DNA from: Silurus meridionalis
Taxonomy: Eukaryota > Chordata > Actinopteri > Siluriformes > Siluridae
NCBI RefSeq assembly: GCF_014805685.1
Contig: NC_060891.1
Coordinates: 29,115,379 to 29,179,378, forward strand
Length of the DNA stretch: 64,000 nucleotides
Direction: 5' to 3'
In this document: positions 1-9,717 of the stretch, in pieces
Numbering within the stretch: the first letter of the stretch is position 1
How the letters are laid out: each line of letters starts with the position of its first letter
Notes under the pieces: model-generated
Database searches by the model: none
What the model was told of the DNA's origin: nothing
What the model saw: the letters and a program-made list of their open reading frames with translations, nothing else
Made by a program: the position numbers and the translations under genes

Positions 1-69
1 TGTTTCCTGTCATTGTGTGGCTTTTTTTAATCCACTGGTGTATCATTTCCTGTCTCTCTCACACCACAG

Positions 70-271
70 ACGTGGACTAGTTTCTGAAGCTTACAATGAG
101 CAGGCAGAAGGCAGTAAGAAGTTTGGGGTTAATGTGGATGAGACAGAGGGAGTCAGTGATGAGAACATGACTGAGAACAGAGACATTCCTGATCATCATC
201 ATCTTTTCTCTGCTTGTGTTCTACATGGTGGACCTTCAGCCTGGACACATTCATTAGAGAACAACTTTTGA
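70..271 (+). CDS. Possible terminal exon of an unidentified gene
   Basis: A pyrimidine-rich stretch ends in an acceptor-like ACACCACAG at 61-69. It is followed by an open frame of 66 residues that stops at TGA 269-271. The peptide is hydrophilic and acidic in the middle (DETEGVSDENMTENRD) with a His-rich patch, then ACVLHGGPSAWTHSLENNF at the end. The reading frame has plausible codon use and no repeat character. I do not recognise the protein, and no upstream exon is visible because the window begins here. It could equally be chance open sequence in non-coding DNA. Confidence 0.2.
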
Positions 272-1488
272 AATTGATTTGTATTAATATATTAATTAGG
301 GCTGTCAAATTTACGTGTTAAAAACGTGTTAACACAAATTCATTTTAACATTCGATTAATGCAGCACACATTTCTGTTTATTTTTTTTTTATATTATTAA
401 AAATATAAATAAATAAATATAAAAGAGGCGAAATTAAACCTTTCAGCACGTTTATTCAACATGTCCTTTCTTTACTTAGATATAATAAAAAAAAATATGT
501 TTAATCAGTAAACATTTGTTTTACTGATGCGCCAAATCTCAAATCAGCACCAAAATCTAGCATGATGAACACAATTAACACTCTGCGGTTGTGGCAATAT
601 TTCCACATAATGCAGAAATTAACATAATTACAGTGTTTTTTAATGGTACAGATAAGAGCAACGCATCATTCATTCTGCCAGTAAAGGGGCTACTTTTATT
701 TGTATTTACTCATAATAATAACAAAATGCTGTGCTTTTGTAAAAAAAAAAAAAAAAAAAAAAAAACCAGACAGGGGGCGCTCTCTGCCATCTTACTTCAC
801 AGATGCAGAAATACAACAACCTGAATCTCACAGAATATTTGCCTCGCAGACTTAATAAATATATGAATAGAAAACTTGAAATGTCTACTTTTAAATAAGC
901 CAATTGAAAAAATATGGTCTGATTATGTAATCCATATGAAAGTTAGAAGAGGTCCTCGTCTTTCCAATACAGATATCAGATTCAGGTAAAGTCAATCACA
1001 CATCAGTATATATTTTATTTTTATAGACCAATATAAAAAATGTGTGCCTCAGTGTATACACTGTATGTATATCTTCCCTTGAATCCACAAGAACAATGTA
1101 AGGATGCTTGTTACAGTGTTACCACCCCTCATCATTCTTATGCCACCCCCTTACCACCTCAAAAATCATTTTCTAGATCTGCCCCTTCCTCTGCCTCCAA
1201 CTCCTTACTTCTACCTCAAACCAAAACAAACAAACAAAAAACTTTCTCGCTATATATTTTTTTTACTCGTGTGGATCTGCATCATGTCAGGATTGCTGCT
1301 GCACTTCACTGAAATAGATTTTCTTGTACTATTAAATTAGATTTTGTGTGTCACATCATCAACAGTCTCCACTGCAGAGAAATGATAGTTACCTGTGAGG
1401 AGACTGACGGTCCGAGTACAAGCCGACACAATAATGACTGACAGCTATCAATTATAATCAACCTCTGTGTGTGTGTGTGTGTGTGTGA
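272..1488. other. AT-rich non-coding DNA, no gene seen
   Basis: No credible coding sequence. A stretch from about 298 begins GGGCTGTCAAATTTACGTG, which resembles the terminal sequence of some fish hAT transposons, but no matching second end was found. A pure A run lies at 741-765 and a (TG)n microsatellite at about 1466-1487. Short open frames here are low-complexity and not supported. Confidence 0.5.
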
Positions 1489-1530
1489 ACTAACTGAAGC
1501 TTATTTATGCACTTACTTCAACACCCAGAC
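1489..1530 (-). mobile_element. L2-type LINE fragment, antisense, left part before LTR insertion
   Basis: The 42 bases before the LTR match, with a few differences, the stretch at about 38072-38116 inside another antisense L2-type LINE (CTGAAGCTTATTT, then ACACCCAGAC). That copy continues across the point where the LTR element is inserted here. So this short piece and the sequence from 3900 onwards were once contiguous. Confidence 0.75.
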
Positions 1531-1968
1531 TGTCAGGAATCCACCTTCCATGCCCCCCTCGGAGGTTTTCTGCCACGCTCAGCACTAAACGCAGACACCT
1601 GTCCCTTGTTACCGTTTCCCTTTTAAGTTCGAGTTTCCACCTCACCCGTCAGCGGCTCTACTAAGTCATGCAAGTGATCTCCAGGATTCCTGACTGCCAG
1701 CATTCCACACTAGTTCATGCCACCTGTTCCATTCGGACGGATTGCATTCACCGTACGGATTACATTCGCCGTACGGATTCCCCTCGCGTACTCGCTGTGC
1801 GGGTTTATATGTGCTCACGGATCATACCTGCTTTCCGGATTTTACCCACATTCGGATTTTTCCCTGTGTTATGGTGCGTAACTCTCCCGGACTCTGGTTT
1901 TGTGTCTAAACATCAATAAAGGATGATTGAATTACTCCCGCTTCCATCGTATGTTCACTACCCTGACA
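1531..1968 (+). repeat. 5' LTR of the non-autonomous element
   Basis: 438 bp, starting TGTCAGGAATCC and ending ACCCTGACA. It contains an AATAAA polyadenylation signal at about 1914-1919 shortly before its end. It matches the copy at 3449-3894 along its length, with many substitutions in the middle, so the insertion is not recent. Confidence 0.88.
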
Positions 1969-2069
1969 GAAGATCCAACATAAATAGAAAAAGGAGAAAT
2001 CATTCTACCGTGATGGATCGGCAGCCCGATTCCGTTTGAATTTTACCGGGAAGCCCCCTGTCACAGTTC

Positions 2070-2270
2070 ATGCTCGCCGGCTCTGGCTCATGTATGAGTG
2101 GCGGTGGCTCCGAGAGCCCAATGGTATTCCCGGCTCGCTTCTCCGGCGACGCGGCCGAATGGAGCGGCTTCCTATGGAGCATCAGCAGATTCATGGAGGT
2201 ACATGAATACATCGTGTTCCTTATCTCTCTACTGTCGGGGAAGGCTCTCTCTTGGGCCAGCCTGATGTGA
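2070..2270 (+). pseudogene. gag-like remnant of the LTR element
   Basis: An open frame of 66 codons. Its second half (FPARFSGDAAEWSGFL, then FLISLLSGKALSWASLM) resembles the N-terminal capsid region of fish Ty3/gypsy Gag proteins, in which a conserved segment ends LLSGKALSWA. It stops at TGA 2268-2270, well short of a complete Gag, and no nucleocapsid zinc knuckle follows. It is a decayed coding remnant. Confidence 0.7.
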
Positions 2271-2399
2271 TGCACAAATTGTGACAATCTTGGTTCTTAC
2301 GGCAGTTTAACCAGGCAAATCACAGGAATGTTCAGGATGGTTAAGGCTTACCTCCACTACAGCCCCCTCAGTTCTGAGTATTCAGCCGAATGCGCCGCT

Positions 2400-3362
2400 C
2401 CAGTGTTCCTCCGAGCACATCTTCACAGTCTCTCTGAGGGCGACGTTGAGGTTCGAAGTTCTACTCCGCTGTCCCAAGTTTCTCTGAGGGTACCGTCACA
2501 CCCCAGAGTCCTGGCACGGGCATCACCGCCTTCCTGGGTTCCCTCATAGTAGCTGTGGCACCACGGACCACCACCGAGGGCACCACTACGCTCTTGAGTT
2601 CACCTGAGGGAGCAATCGTACCCCAGTGTCATCTCCGCAGGGGCGTCACTCAGCCTCAGACCTCCGCTGAGGGTGTCTCACAGCCCCTGATCCCCTCTAA
2701 AGGTCATCGCTCGGCCTCTGATCTCAGCCGAGGGCGTCTCTCCGTTCCAGACCCCCACCGAGGGCACCACTGCGCTCCTGAGTTCACCCGAGGGTGCCAT
2801 CGTACCCCAGTGTCATCTCCGCAGGGGCGTCGCTCAGTCTCAGACCTCCGCCGGGGGTGTCTCTCAATCTCTAACCTCCGCGGAGGGCGTCTCTTAATCT
2901 CTGACCTCCGCCGAGGGCGTCTCTTAGCCCCTGATCCCCGCCGAAAGCATAGCTCAGCCTCTGATCTCCGCCGGGGTGTCGCTTAGCCTCAGACCTCCGC
3001 CGAGGGCGTCTCTCAGCCCCTGATCCCTGCTGAGGGCGTCGCTTAGCCCCTGATCTCATCCGAGGGCGTCGCTCATCCTCTGCTTTCCACCGAGGGCATC
3101 GCTCTGTTCCTGATCCCCACGCCGGGGGCGTTGCTCAGCCTCTAATCTCCGCCGAGGGCATCACTCTGTTCCAGACCTCCGTAGTGGGGGTTGCTCAACC
3201 TCTGATCTCTGCCAAGAGCGTCGCTCTTCCTCTAATCTCCGCTGAAGGTGTCACTTCATTCCAGACCTCCGTAGTGGGCGTCGCTCCATTCCAGCCCTTC
3301 GCAGAAGTTGTCGCTCCATCTCAGATCTCCACAGGGAGCGTCGCTTCACCTTTGGTCCTTCC
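2400..3362 (+). repeat. 30-bp minisatellite inside the LTR element
   Basis: Roughly thirty degenerate copies of a unit of about 30 bp, typified by CTGATCTCCGCCGAGGGCG followed by TCGCTCAGCC. Because the unit is a multiple of three, several frames stay open for up to 143 codons and give Ser/Pro/Arg-rich repetitive peptides. These have no support as proteins. Confidence 0.85.
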
Positions 3363-3448
3363 CGACCTTCCCCTGTTCCTTGACAATGCAAACTGGGCCT
3401 CCTCCTTCGACTATGGACGGATGGCGAGGCCTTCCTCAGAGTGCCCTG

Positions 3449-3894
3449 GCCCAGGGATCCACCTGCCATGCCCCCCTCGGGGGTTCTCACACTGCCTCTC
3501 TCTGCCATGCTCAGCCCTTAAAGCCGAAACCTGTCCCTTGTTACCATTCCCCCTTATCAGTTCGAGTTTCCAGCTCACCCGCCGTCAGATCTGCCGCAAG
3601 TGATCTTCCGGATTCCCGGCGGCCAGCATTCCCCGCTGGTTCCCACCACCTGTTCCATTCGGACAGATTACATTCGCCGTACAGATTCCCCTTGCGTACT
3701 CACTGTGCAGACTGCACTCGCTGTGCGGATTTATACATGCTCACGGCTCATACCTGCTTTCCGGATTCTACCCGCATTCCGATTTCTCCCTGCGTTATGG
3801 TGTGTAACTCTGCCAGACTCTGGTTTTGTGTCTAAACATCAATAAAGGATGATTGAGTTACTCCCGCTTCCATCGCCTGGTCACTACCCTGACA
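3449..3894 (+). repeat. 3' LTR of the non-autonomous element
   Basis: 446 bp, homologous to 1531-1968. Its first bases have drifted (GCCCAGGGATCC against TGTCAGGAATCC), but the end ACCCTGACA and the AATAAA near 3840 are kept. It is followed directly by the CAGAC duplication. Confidence 0.88.
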
Positions 3895-3899
3895 CAGAC

Positions 3900-5398
3900 A
3901 GTAAAGCGTTCAGTAGTCTAATCTAGATGTTACAAAACGATAAACTAGTTTTTCTGCATCCTGTAACGACATCATATTTCTAATTCTAGCAATATTTCTA
4001 AAATGAAAGAAGGAGATCCTTGTAATAATATCCATGTGAGCCTCAAAGGAAAGAATCAATAATCACACCAAGATCTTTGACTGCTGTACACAATGAGACA
4101 GAAACACCATCCAGAGATGCTACGGAATCGGAAAGCTTACTTCTAGCTGCATGTGGTCCTAGTAAAAGTACTTCCAACCTATCTGAGTTAAGCGAAAGTT
4201 ATCAAGCATCCACTGTCTAATGTCCTTTACACACTCAGCATTGTTAAGCTGATCTCTCTCATCTGGCTTTGCTGAAATATACAGCTGTGTATCATCAGCA
4301 TAGAAATGGAAGCGAATACCATTTTTATGTATAATTTCACCCAGAGGCAGCAGATATAAAGAGAAAAGCAGTGGGCCTAAGACAGATCCTTGCAGAACAC
4401 CAAACTTTACCTCAGAGAGTGTGGAGAACTCACCATTTACATCAACATCAACTGATAGTGATCAGTCAAATAAGACCTGAGCCAGGAGAGAGCTGTTCCC
4501 TTTATTCCAACAACGTTCTCATGTCCAGCAAGCAGGAGATTATGATCAATGGTGTGAAAAGATGCACTGAGGTCGAGCAAAACAAGTAAGGAGACAAAAC
4601 CCTGATCAGAGGCCAATAACAGTGATTTACCACATTAAATAGCGCTGTCTCTGTGCTATGAAATCCTGACTGATACATTTCAAAATTATCCCTCAGTAGA
4701 TGTGAGCAGAAGTGCTGTGCTACAACCTTTTCTAGAATCTAGGAGATAAAGAGGAGGTTTGATATTGGACTGTAGTTGGATAGCTGACAGGGTGAAGGTA
4801 TTCATTTTGCTACCGTGCTGAATAAAAAGCTATGATTCTGCTTGGTATTTTCTATGAGGGAGGAGAAATATGCTGATCAGCAGCACTAAGAGATTTTCTA
4901 GAACTCAGGAGATTCTCCTTCCATGCTATTTGAAATACTGTTCATTTTGTTTGACACCATTTACGTTCTAATATCCGAGTGGTCTGTTTTAAGGTGCGCG
5001 TATGATCATTATACTACTGTGATCATTTTTTCTCCCTGATCATTTTGGTCTTAAGGGGAGCTCCATCATCTAGAGTATAACGGAACATTGATTCTAGGTA
5101 TTTAGTGGCCCAGTTGAGCTCTGTGGGGTCAGACGGAGATCTATTTAATATCGTAATTTCCAGAAGATTATTGATAAAACTCGTTGCTGTAGCTGACGTG
5201 AACGTGTTTAACACGGTAACATGGTGAGGTACTAATGCAGTGACTGAGGCAGAATTTGAAAGAGATGAGATAATGGTCTGAAATAACTTCAGACTGTGGA
5301 ATTATGACAAATTTTTTTTATTTTTAATCCTAATGTTAACAACAAATCAAGAGTGTGTCTCCACTATGAGTGGCTCATAACATTCTGATTAATTCCCC
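3900..5398 (-). mobile_element. L2-type LINE, antisense, right part after LTR insertion
   Basis: The first 600 bp match, with many small indels, the antisense LINE at 38117-38717, which encodes a reverse transcriptase with a [17 protein letters not shown] motif. The match covers the palm region and the segment downstream of it. From about 4570 to 5398 the sequence reads backwards into what should be the upstream reverse transcriptase and linker regions. Every frame is broken. This is a decayed pseudo-copy of a jockey-superfamily (CR1/L2) element. Confidence 0.75.
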
Positions 5399-6727
5399 CT
5401 TAGCCCAGCCATTATGGTTGCACAAGCCAGTGCAGTCTTAGTGCTGGTCCCAAGCCCAGATAAATGGGGAGGGGTTTGTTATGAAGGACATCCATCTTTA
5501 AACATGTGGCAAATCAAATATGCGGATCACAAATCAGAATTTCATACCGGATCGGTCGAGGCCCGGGTTACCAACGACCACCACAGGTATCGTTAACCAA
5601 CAGGGTACCATTGGAAATTGTGCTACTGTTGTCCGAAAGAGGAGAAGGAAAGGAGGAAGACGTCTACAGAGACAGCAGGGAAAGGAGAAGTGGAGGAGAG
5701 TGGAGGTTCGGGTTTTTACTTTAAATGTTGGTACTATGACTGGTAAAGGGAGAGAGGGAGCTGATATGATGGAGAGGAGAAAGGTAGAGATGTTGCGTGT
5801 TCAGGAGGCCAAGTGGAAAGGGAGTAAGACAAGGAACAGTGGAGGTGTTTAAACTGTTCTATCATGGTGTGGATGGAAAGAGAAATGGTGTAGGGGTGAT
5901 TCTGAAGGAGAAGTACAGTAAGAGTGTAGTGGAGGTGAAGAGAGTTTCTGATAGGGTGATGAACGTAAAGCTGGAAGTTGAAGAAGTGATGATAAATGTC
6001 ATCAGTGCTTATGCTCCAGAAGTGGGTTGTGAGATGGAGAAGGAAACATTCCTGAGTGAGTTGGATGAAGTGGTAGAAGGTGTACCTAAGAATGAACAAT
6101 TGGTGATTGGGGCAGACTTTAATGGGCATGTAGGTGAAGGGAACAGAGGCGATGAGGAGGTGATGGTAGGTATGGTCTTAAGGAGAGGAATGTGGAAGGG
6201 CAGATGGTGGTAGATTTTGCTAAAAGGATGGAAATGGCAGTGGTGAACATTTTAAGAAGTATTTTAAGAAGAAGAAGGAGAATCATAGGGTGACGTATAA
6301 GAGTGGAGGAAGGTGCACACAGGTGGACTATGTTCTATGTAGGAGATGCAACCTGAAGGAGATTGGAGACTGTACGGTGTTGGCGGACAGTGTAGTTAGG
6401 CAGCATCGGATGGTGGTCTGTAGGATGGTTTTGGAGGTGAAGAAGAAGAGGAGGAGAGTGAGGACTGAAAGAAGAATAAGATGGTGGAAACTGAAGGAGG
6501 AAGACTGTAGTGTGAGGTTCAGGGAAGAGGTCAGACAGGAGCTCGGTGGTGGTGAAGAGGTGCTGGATGATTGGGAAACTACTGCAGAAGTGATGAGGGA
6601 GACAGATAGAAAGGTACTTGATGTGACATCTGGAAATAGAAAGGAAGACAAAGAGACGTGGTGGTGGAATGAGGAAGTGCAGGAGAGCAGAAGGAGAAAG
6701 AGGTTGGAGAAACAGAATTGGGATTGA
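5399..6727 (+). mobile_element. RTE-type LINE copy: 5' region and endonuclease, reverse transcriptase missing
   Basis: Frames at 5520-5852, 5797-6213 and 6290-6727 join as one degraded polyprotein. It starts with an APE-type endonuclease (LNVGTMTGKGREGADMMERR, later GADFNGHVGEGNRGDEEVM). A basic linker follows, with GGRCTQVDYVLCRR and RRIRWWKLKEEDCSVRF. It ends at EKQNWD before any reverse transcriptase. At least two frameshifts and one stop separate the pieces. A second copy in opposite orientation lies at 30541-31885 and covers almost the same segment. The family is RTE-type by its endonuclease sequence; the exact subfamily is not determined. Confidence 0.8.
5700..6727 (+). pseudogene. RTE-type endonuclease and linker, frameshifted
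   Basis: The apurinic endonuclease core is visible: LNVGTMTGKG near the start, NVISAYAPEVGCEMEKE in the middle and VIGADFNGH before the catalytic Asp/His region. The second half reads STQVDY-like and ARQHRM-like (VVRQHRMVVCRM) segments, then a Lys/Arg-rich linker. Frame changes fall near 5830 and between 6180 and 6290. It cannot make a working protein. Confidence 0.75.
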
Positions 6728-7199
6728 CAGAGTAGTCACATCTGTTGTGTAGGACTTGATGTTGATATCCCTTGATACATACTTGAGGCACAGATGAGAC
6801 TCTGTGGGATGGTCTATTCAGTAGTGGCACCCTCTGCCACACTACTCCTCAGTCCTTCCTTCTCCTGAGGTGGCTCCTTCTCAGCTCAGTATACTGAGGC
6901 ACTGCTAAGACTCTGTGGAACGGTCCACTGAGTGATGGCACCCTTTGGGTTGTCAAGTGGGCGCCCTCCTTCCTGGGTGTTTCTCTGATAGGCCCACGAC
7001 ACCTCCAGAGGGTTCAGCAGTGAATCCCAGCGTCCCAGGTTCACTCCCTAGATGCCATCAACTCGCTTAAAGACCCAGGCGGAGTCTTTTCTCTTCACCT
7101 ACAGCCACTGGCTTCCCTTTTCCGCAGCTGCAGAGAGGTCTTTGACCGCCTGCTGGTGGGCCTTTCCTCGTACTCCCATCTCCCTGAGTAGCCTGGATG
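6728..7199. other. Unassigned DNA with a degenerate duplication
   Basis: No gene or recognised element. Two diverged copies of a 55-60-bp stretch lie at about 6778-6836 and 6891-6948. Both contain GAGGCAC, then GACTCTGTGG, then a GGCACCCT block. Confidence 0.4.
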
Positions 7200-7204
7200 T
7201 TGTG

Positions 7205-7682
7205 TGTCAGGAATCCGCCTGCCACGCCTCCTTCAGAGGCTGCCTTTGCCGCTGCGCGCTCCCAAGCACGCAGCGCAAATCGCACACAGCTGAAGCACAT
7301 TATCCTCTCATGTCCTGCCACCATATAAACCACTCACTCACCCACATTCCGGGTCCGTTATTAGACGTTCATGCGTGGTCGTGCAGGTTCATCCTGAGTA
7401 TTCGCTTATGTGCTTCTCCCGCTGCGTGCCTTCTTCGCCCGGACTCCTCGCTCACTCCACGGCCGCGTTTGGCTTCCCCAGCGCACCTCGGACTACCGAC
7501 GCTTCCCCGTCGCTTCCCTCCGTGCCGCACTTCCTCCATAACGCACCGTGGGTAATATAAGTGAACTGCCGTTTGCCGGATTGTCCCGAACTGCACGGGT
7601 GTTTTGTGTTGGCTCTGCCTTGGTTCTAATAAAGTTTCTGTTTGCCGTTACTCCGGCTTCCGCCTCCGTGCCACGCCTAACA
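7205..7682 (+). mobile_element. Solo LTR with TSD TTGTG
   Basis: 478 bp starting TGTCAGGAATCCGCC and ending CCACGCCTAACA. A perfect 5-bp duplication TTGTG lies at 7200-7204 and 7683-7687. An AATAAA signal is at 7628-7633, orienting it on the + strand. The start resembles the LTR at 1531, so both are gypsy-type, but the bodies differ. No internal region flanks it, so it is probably the product of LTR-LTR recombination. Confidence 0.88.
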
Positions 7683-7687
7683 TTGTG

Positions 7688-7973
7688 GTGGCTACGAACC
7701 CTCTGCAACCTACTTCCACTGGGCGTACCTTTACATTCCAGCCTTGTTGTCTACCTATCATTACAGTAAGACATCTGATTCATTTGTTTGTTTAATTACT
7801 AACTGTGTAATAATATTCTACCAATTTGATTTTACCCCCAAAAATCATTCATACATTTTTCTTTTAAATGTTTCAGAATCCCAGACATTTCAGAATTCTA
7901 TAAACACCTGAATGTTATTTATTAAATATTAACTAGTGTCAAGCTGTTTATTAAGGGGTGTGTGTGTGTGTGG

Positions 7974-8024
<51 letters not shown>

Positions 8025-8690
8025 AGCACACTGTGTAATTCACTCTAAAATACAGATTGTGAGAATTCCAGGTTGGGAATTCTTAGAGTTGTTCCGGAAT
8101 GGGAAAATAATTTTGCCTTGTCTAATTACACTTACACAAGTAATTTTTCTGTGAACTTCAAATAGAATGAATCATATTGAAATAAACAATTTAAACAGAA
8201 ACCTACTGCTGTAACTGAACAGTTCCCCAAATTGTGATGTATTTTATAGAGGAACGTGTGAAATATTCCAGTGAAAGACGTGTATGGATTTCTGTTCTGT
8301 TTATTGAATAGATTTAATAAAATAGACACTGAAAGTGCTGAAAGGAGTCAGAACATGAAGGTGTCACTGGTGTCTCCACAGGTATGCACAAACCTCCAGA
8401 TAAGCATTTGTGCTAGCATTGGTGGCACTGGCCTCATGTTAATCGATGAACCACTAATGATTCTATAAACAATTCCTTGGGTCATTTATCTTCTTTATGC
8501 AGGGGAAACAGTGTGAATTTAGGAATACTCCAGACTGTCTGGCTAAAGGCTAAGGCTCAGTCACAGGGTTTCTGTTGGATGTTTTGGGCTTTGTTCAGAA
8601 CACCTGGCCATTACTGTCCACCTGAGCTTGTCCCAGCCAATCACATCTTATCTTCCACATGTGATTTATGGCCTTTTCCTCTCTCTATCC
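7688..8690. other. Unassigned DNA with a TG/AG microsatellite
   Basis: A compound (TG)n(AG)n microsatellite lies at about 7957-8026. The remainder is unremarkable AT-rich sequence, and the short open frames have no recognisable product. Confidence 0.5.
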
Positions 8691-8695
8691 TTCAG

Positions 8696-8904
8696 ATCTG
8701 ATGATTAATAATCGGCGGTCTGGTGCTGACAGAGCTCTTCAACACTCTGCTGCATTCGTCTCCTCTGGTGTTGTGGCACAGGAAATTGGAAAAGCTTACA
8801 TGCGCTCGAGCCAAAAGAGCAGATTTATACTGCGCTTACAGACCTGGCAGCTACACGACACTGCTGAGATCAACCCAGAAGAACAGCAGATTCTGTCTGA
8901 CTAA
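8696..8904 (+). CDS. Possible terminal exon of an unidentified gene
   Basis: A good pyrimidine tract (CCTTTTCCTCTCTCTATCC) and TTCAG precede position 8696. Two frames are open afterwards. One stops at TAA 8902-8904 and reads GVVAQEIGKAYMRSSQKSRF near its middle. The other runs through a hydrophobic LTELFNTLLHSSPLVLW segment and a basic tail, and would now read into the solo LTR at 8913. Either could be a real last exon; I recognise neither. The abrupt arrival of an LTR 8 bp after the first stop is consistent with insertion into a 3' UTR. An identical-looking exon elsewhere would be needed to raise this call. Confidence 0.22.
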
Positions 8905-8912
8905 AGAGGATG

Positions 8913-9208
8913 TGTCACGTACGGATCAAGAGTCGGAATCCAGTAAGAGTAAAGTAAATACTCTTTATTTGCCTTAGTACATGAAGCAGATACTTCCAAA
9001 GAAGCGAAAACAGGAGAACAGGTGGAATGCAGCGCATAGGGTAGTCCAGAGATGATCTATAGTGTAACCTGTAGATCTGATGGTGAGTGAGTTGGAATGG
9101 AGGGCTTTATAAAGGGGAGTGTAGATTGAAAACAGGTGTGGGTGATTAGTAGGAGGAAGAGGCTGAGCGAGTGTGCAGAAGGGAGGCATGGTTGGTAGTT
9201 CTATGACA
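8913..9208 (-). mobile_element. Solo LTR, antisense, TSD GGATG
   Basis: 296 bp bounded by TGTCACG on the left and CTATGACA on the right, flanked by a perfect duplication GGATG (8908-8912 and 9209-9213). On the minus strand it has a TTTATAAA box near 9108-9115 and an AATAAA signal near 8966-8971, in the right order for an LTR promoter and polyadenylation site. It is a different family from the LTR at 7205. Confidence 0.88.
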
Positions 9209-9223
9209 GGATGTGTCTAAAAG

Positions 9224-9225
9224 CA

Positions 9226-9277
<52 letters not shown>
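9224..9277 (+). repeat. (ATT)n microsatellite
   Basis: About 17 ATT units with one imperfection. It ends at the TA that forms the left target site of the Tigger-like element. Confidence 0.95.
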
Positions 9278-9717
9278 CAGTGGAACCCGGTTATGTCGAT
9301 GTCCTAGGGGGTCGCCAAAAAGCATTGAGGAAACCGATGATCGAGATAAACGAAAACAAAATGGCGGCAGTATATTAACGTGCTTGAAATTTCTTTATGT
9401 ACATGATGTGCGTTAATAAATGAGAATGTGCAAGCACGTGTTTTTGGAGGGTTTTTTACACAACAGCGTTGCCGTGATTTGTTTAATGAAGGCATGCTAT
9501 AAAAATGTACATACGTTTGTTAACAACAAAAGGCATAAGTGCACCTACTAACAGCAGAGATTTACCAGTATACAATACAAACCACCGTCCATTCTCCATA
9601 CAAACCTTTATTATATTCTCCAACATTATAAACACACAGATCGCTCACAAAAAAAACACAGCGGCTGCACAGTGCCGTCTCACATTTAGTTCACATGTGG
9701 AAAAAAAGAAAAATAAA

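Larger units (their letters stand above)
1531..3894 (+). mobile_element. Non-autonomous gypsy-type LTR retrotransposon, complete with TSD
   Basis: Two direct terminal repeats (1531-1968 and 3449-3894) flank an internal region of about 1.5 kb. The left LTR starts TGTCAGGAATCC and both end CCCTGACA. A perfect 5-bp target-site duplication, CAGAC, lies at 1526-1530 and 3895-3899. The empty site is visible in a related LINE near 38107-38117, where a single CAGAC is found. The internal region holds only a gag-like remnant and a minisatellite. No protease, reverse transcriptase or integrase is present, so movement would have needed enzymes from another element. Confidence 0.9.

Noticed and set aside
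2555..2986. 143-codon Arg/Ser/Pro-rich frame
   Set aside because: Product of a 30-bp minisatellite inside a non-autonomous LTR element; multiple frames are open equally.
7683..7705. Primer-binding site after the LTR at 7205-7682
   Set aside because: TTGTG at 7683-7687 is the target duplication, identical to 7200-7204, so the LTR is solo and no internal region follows.
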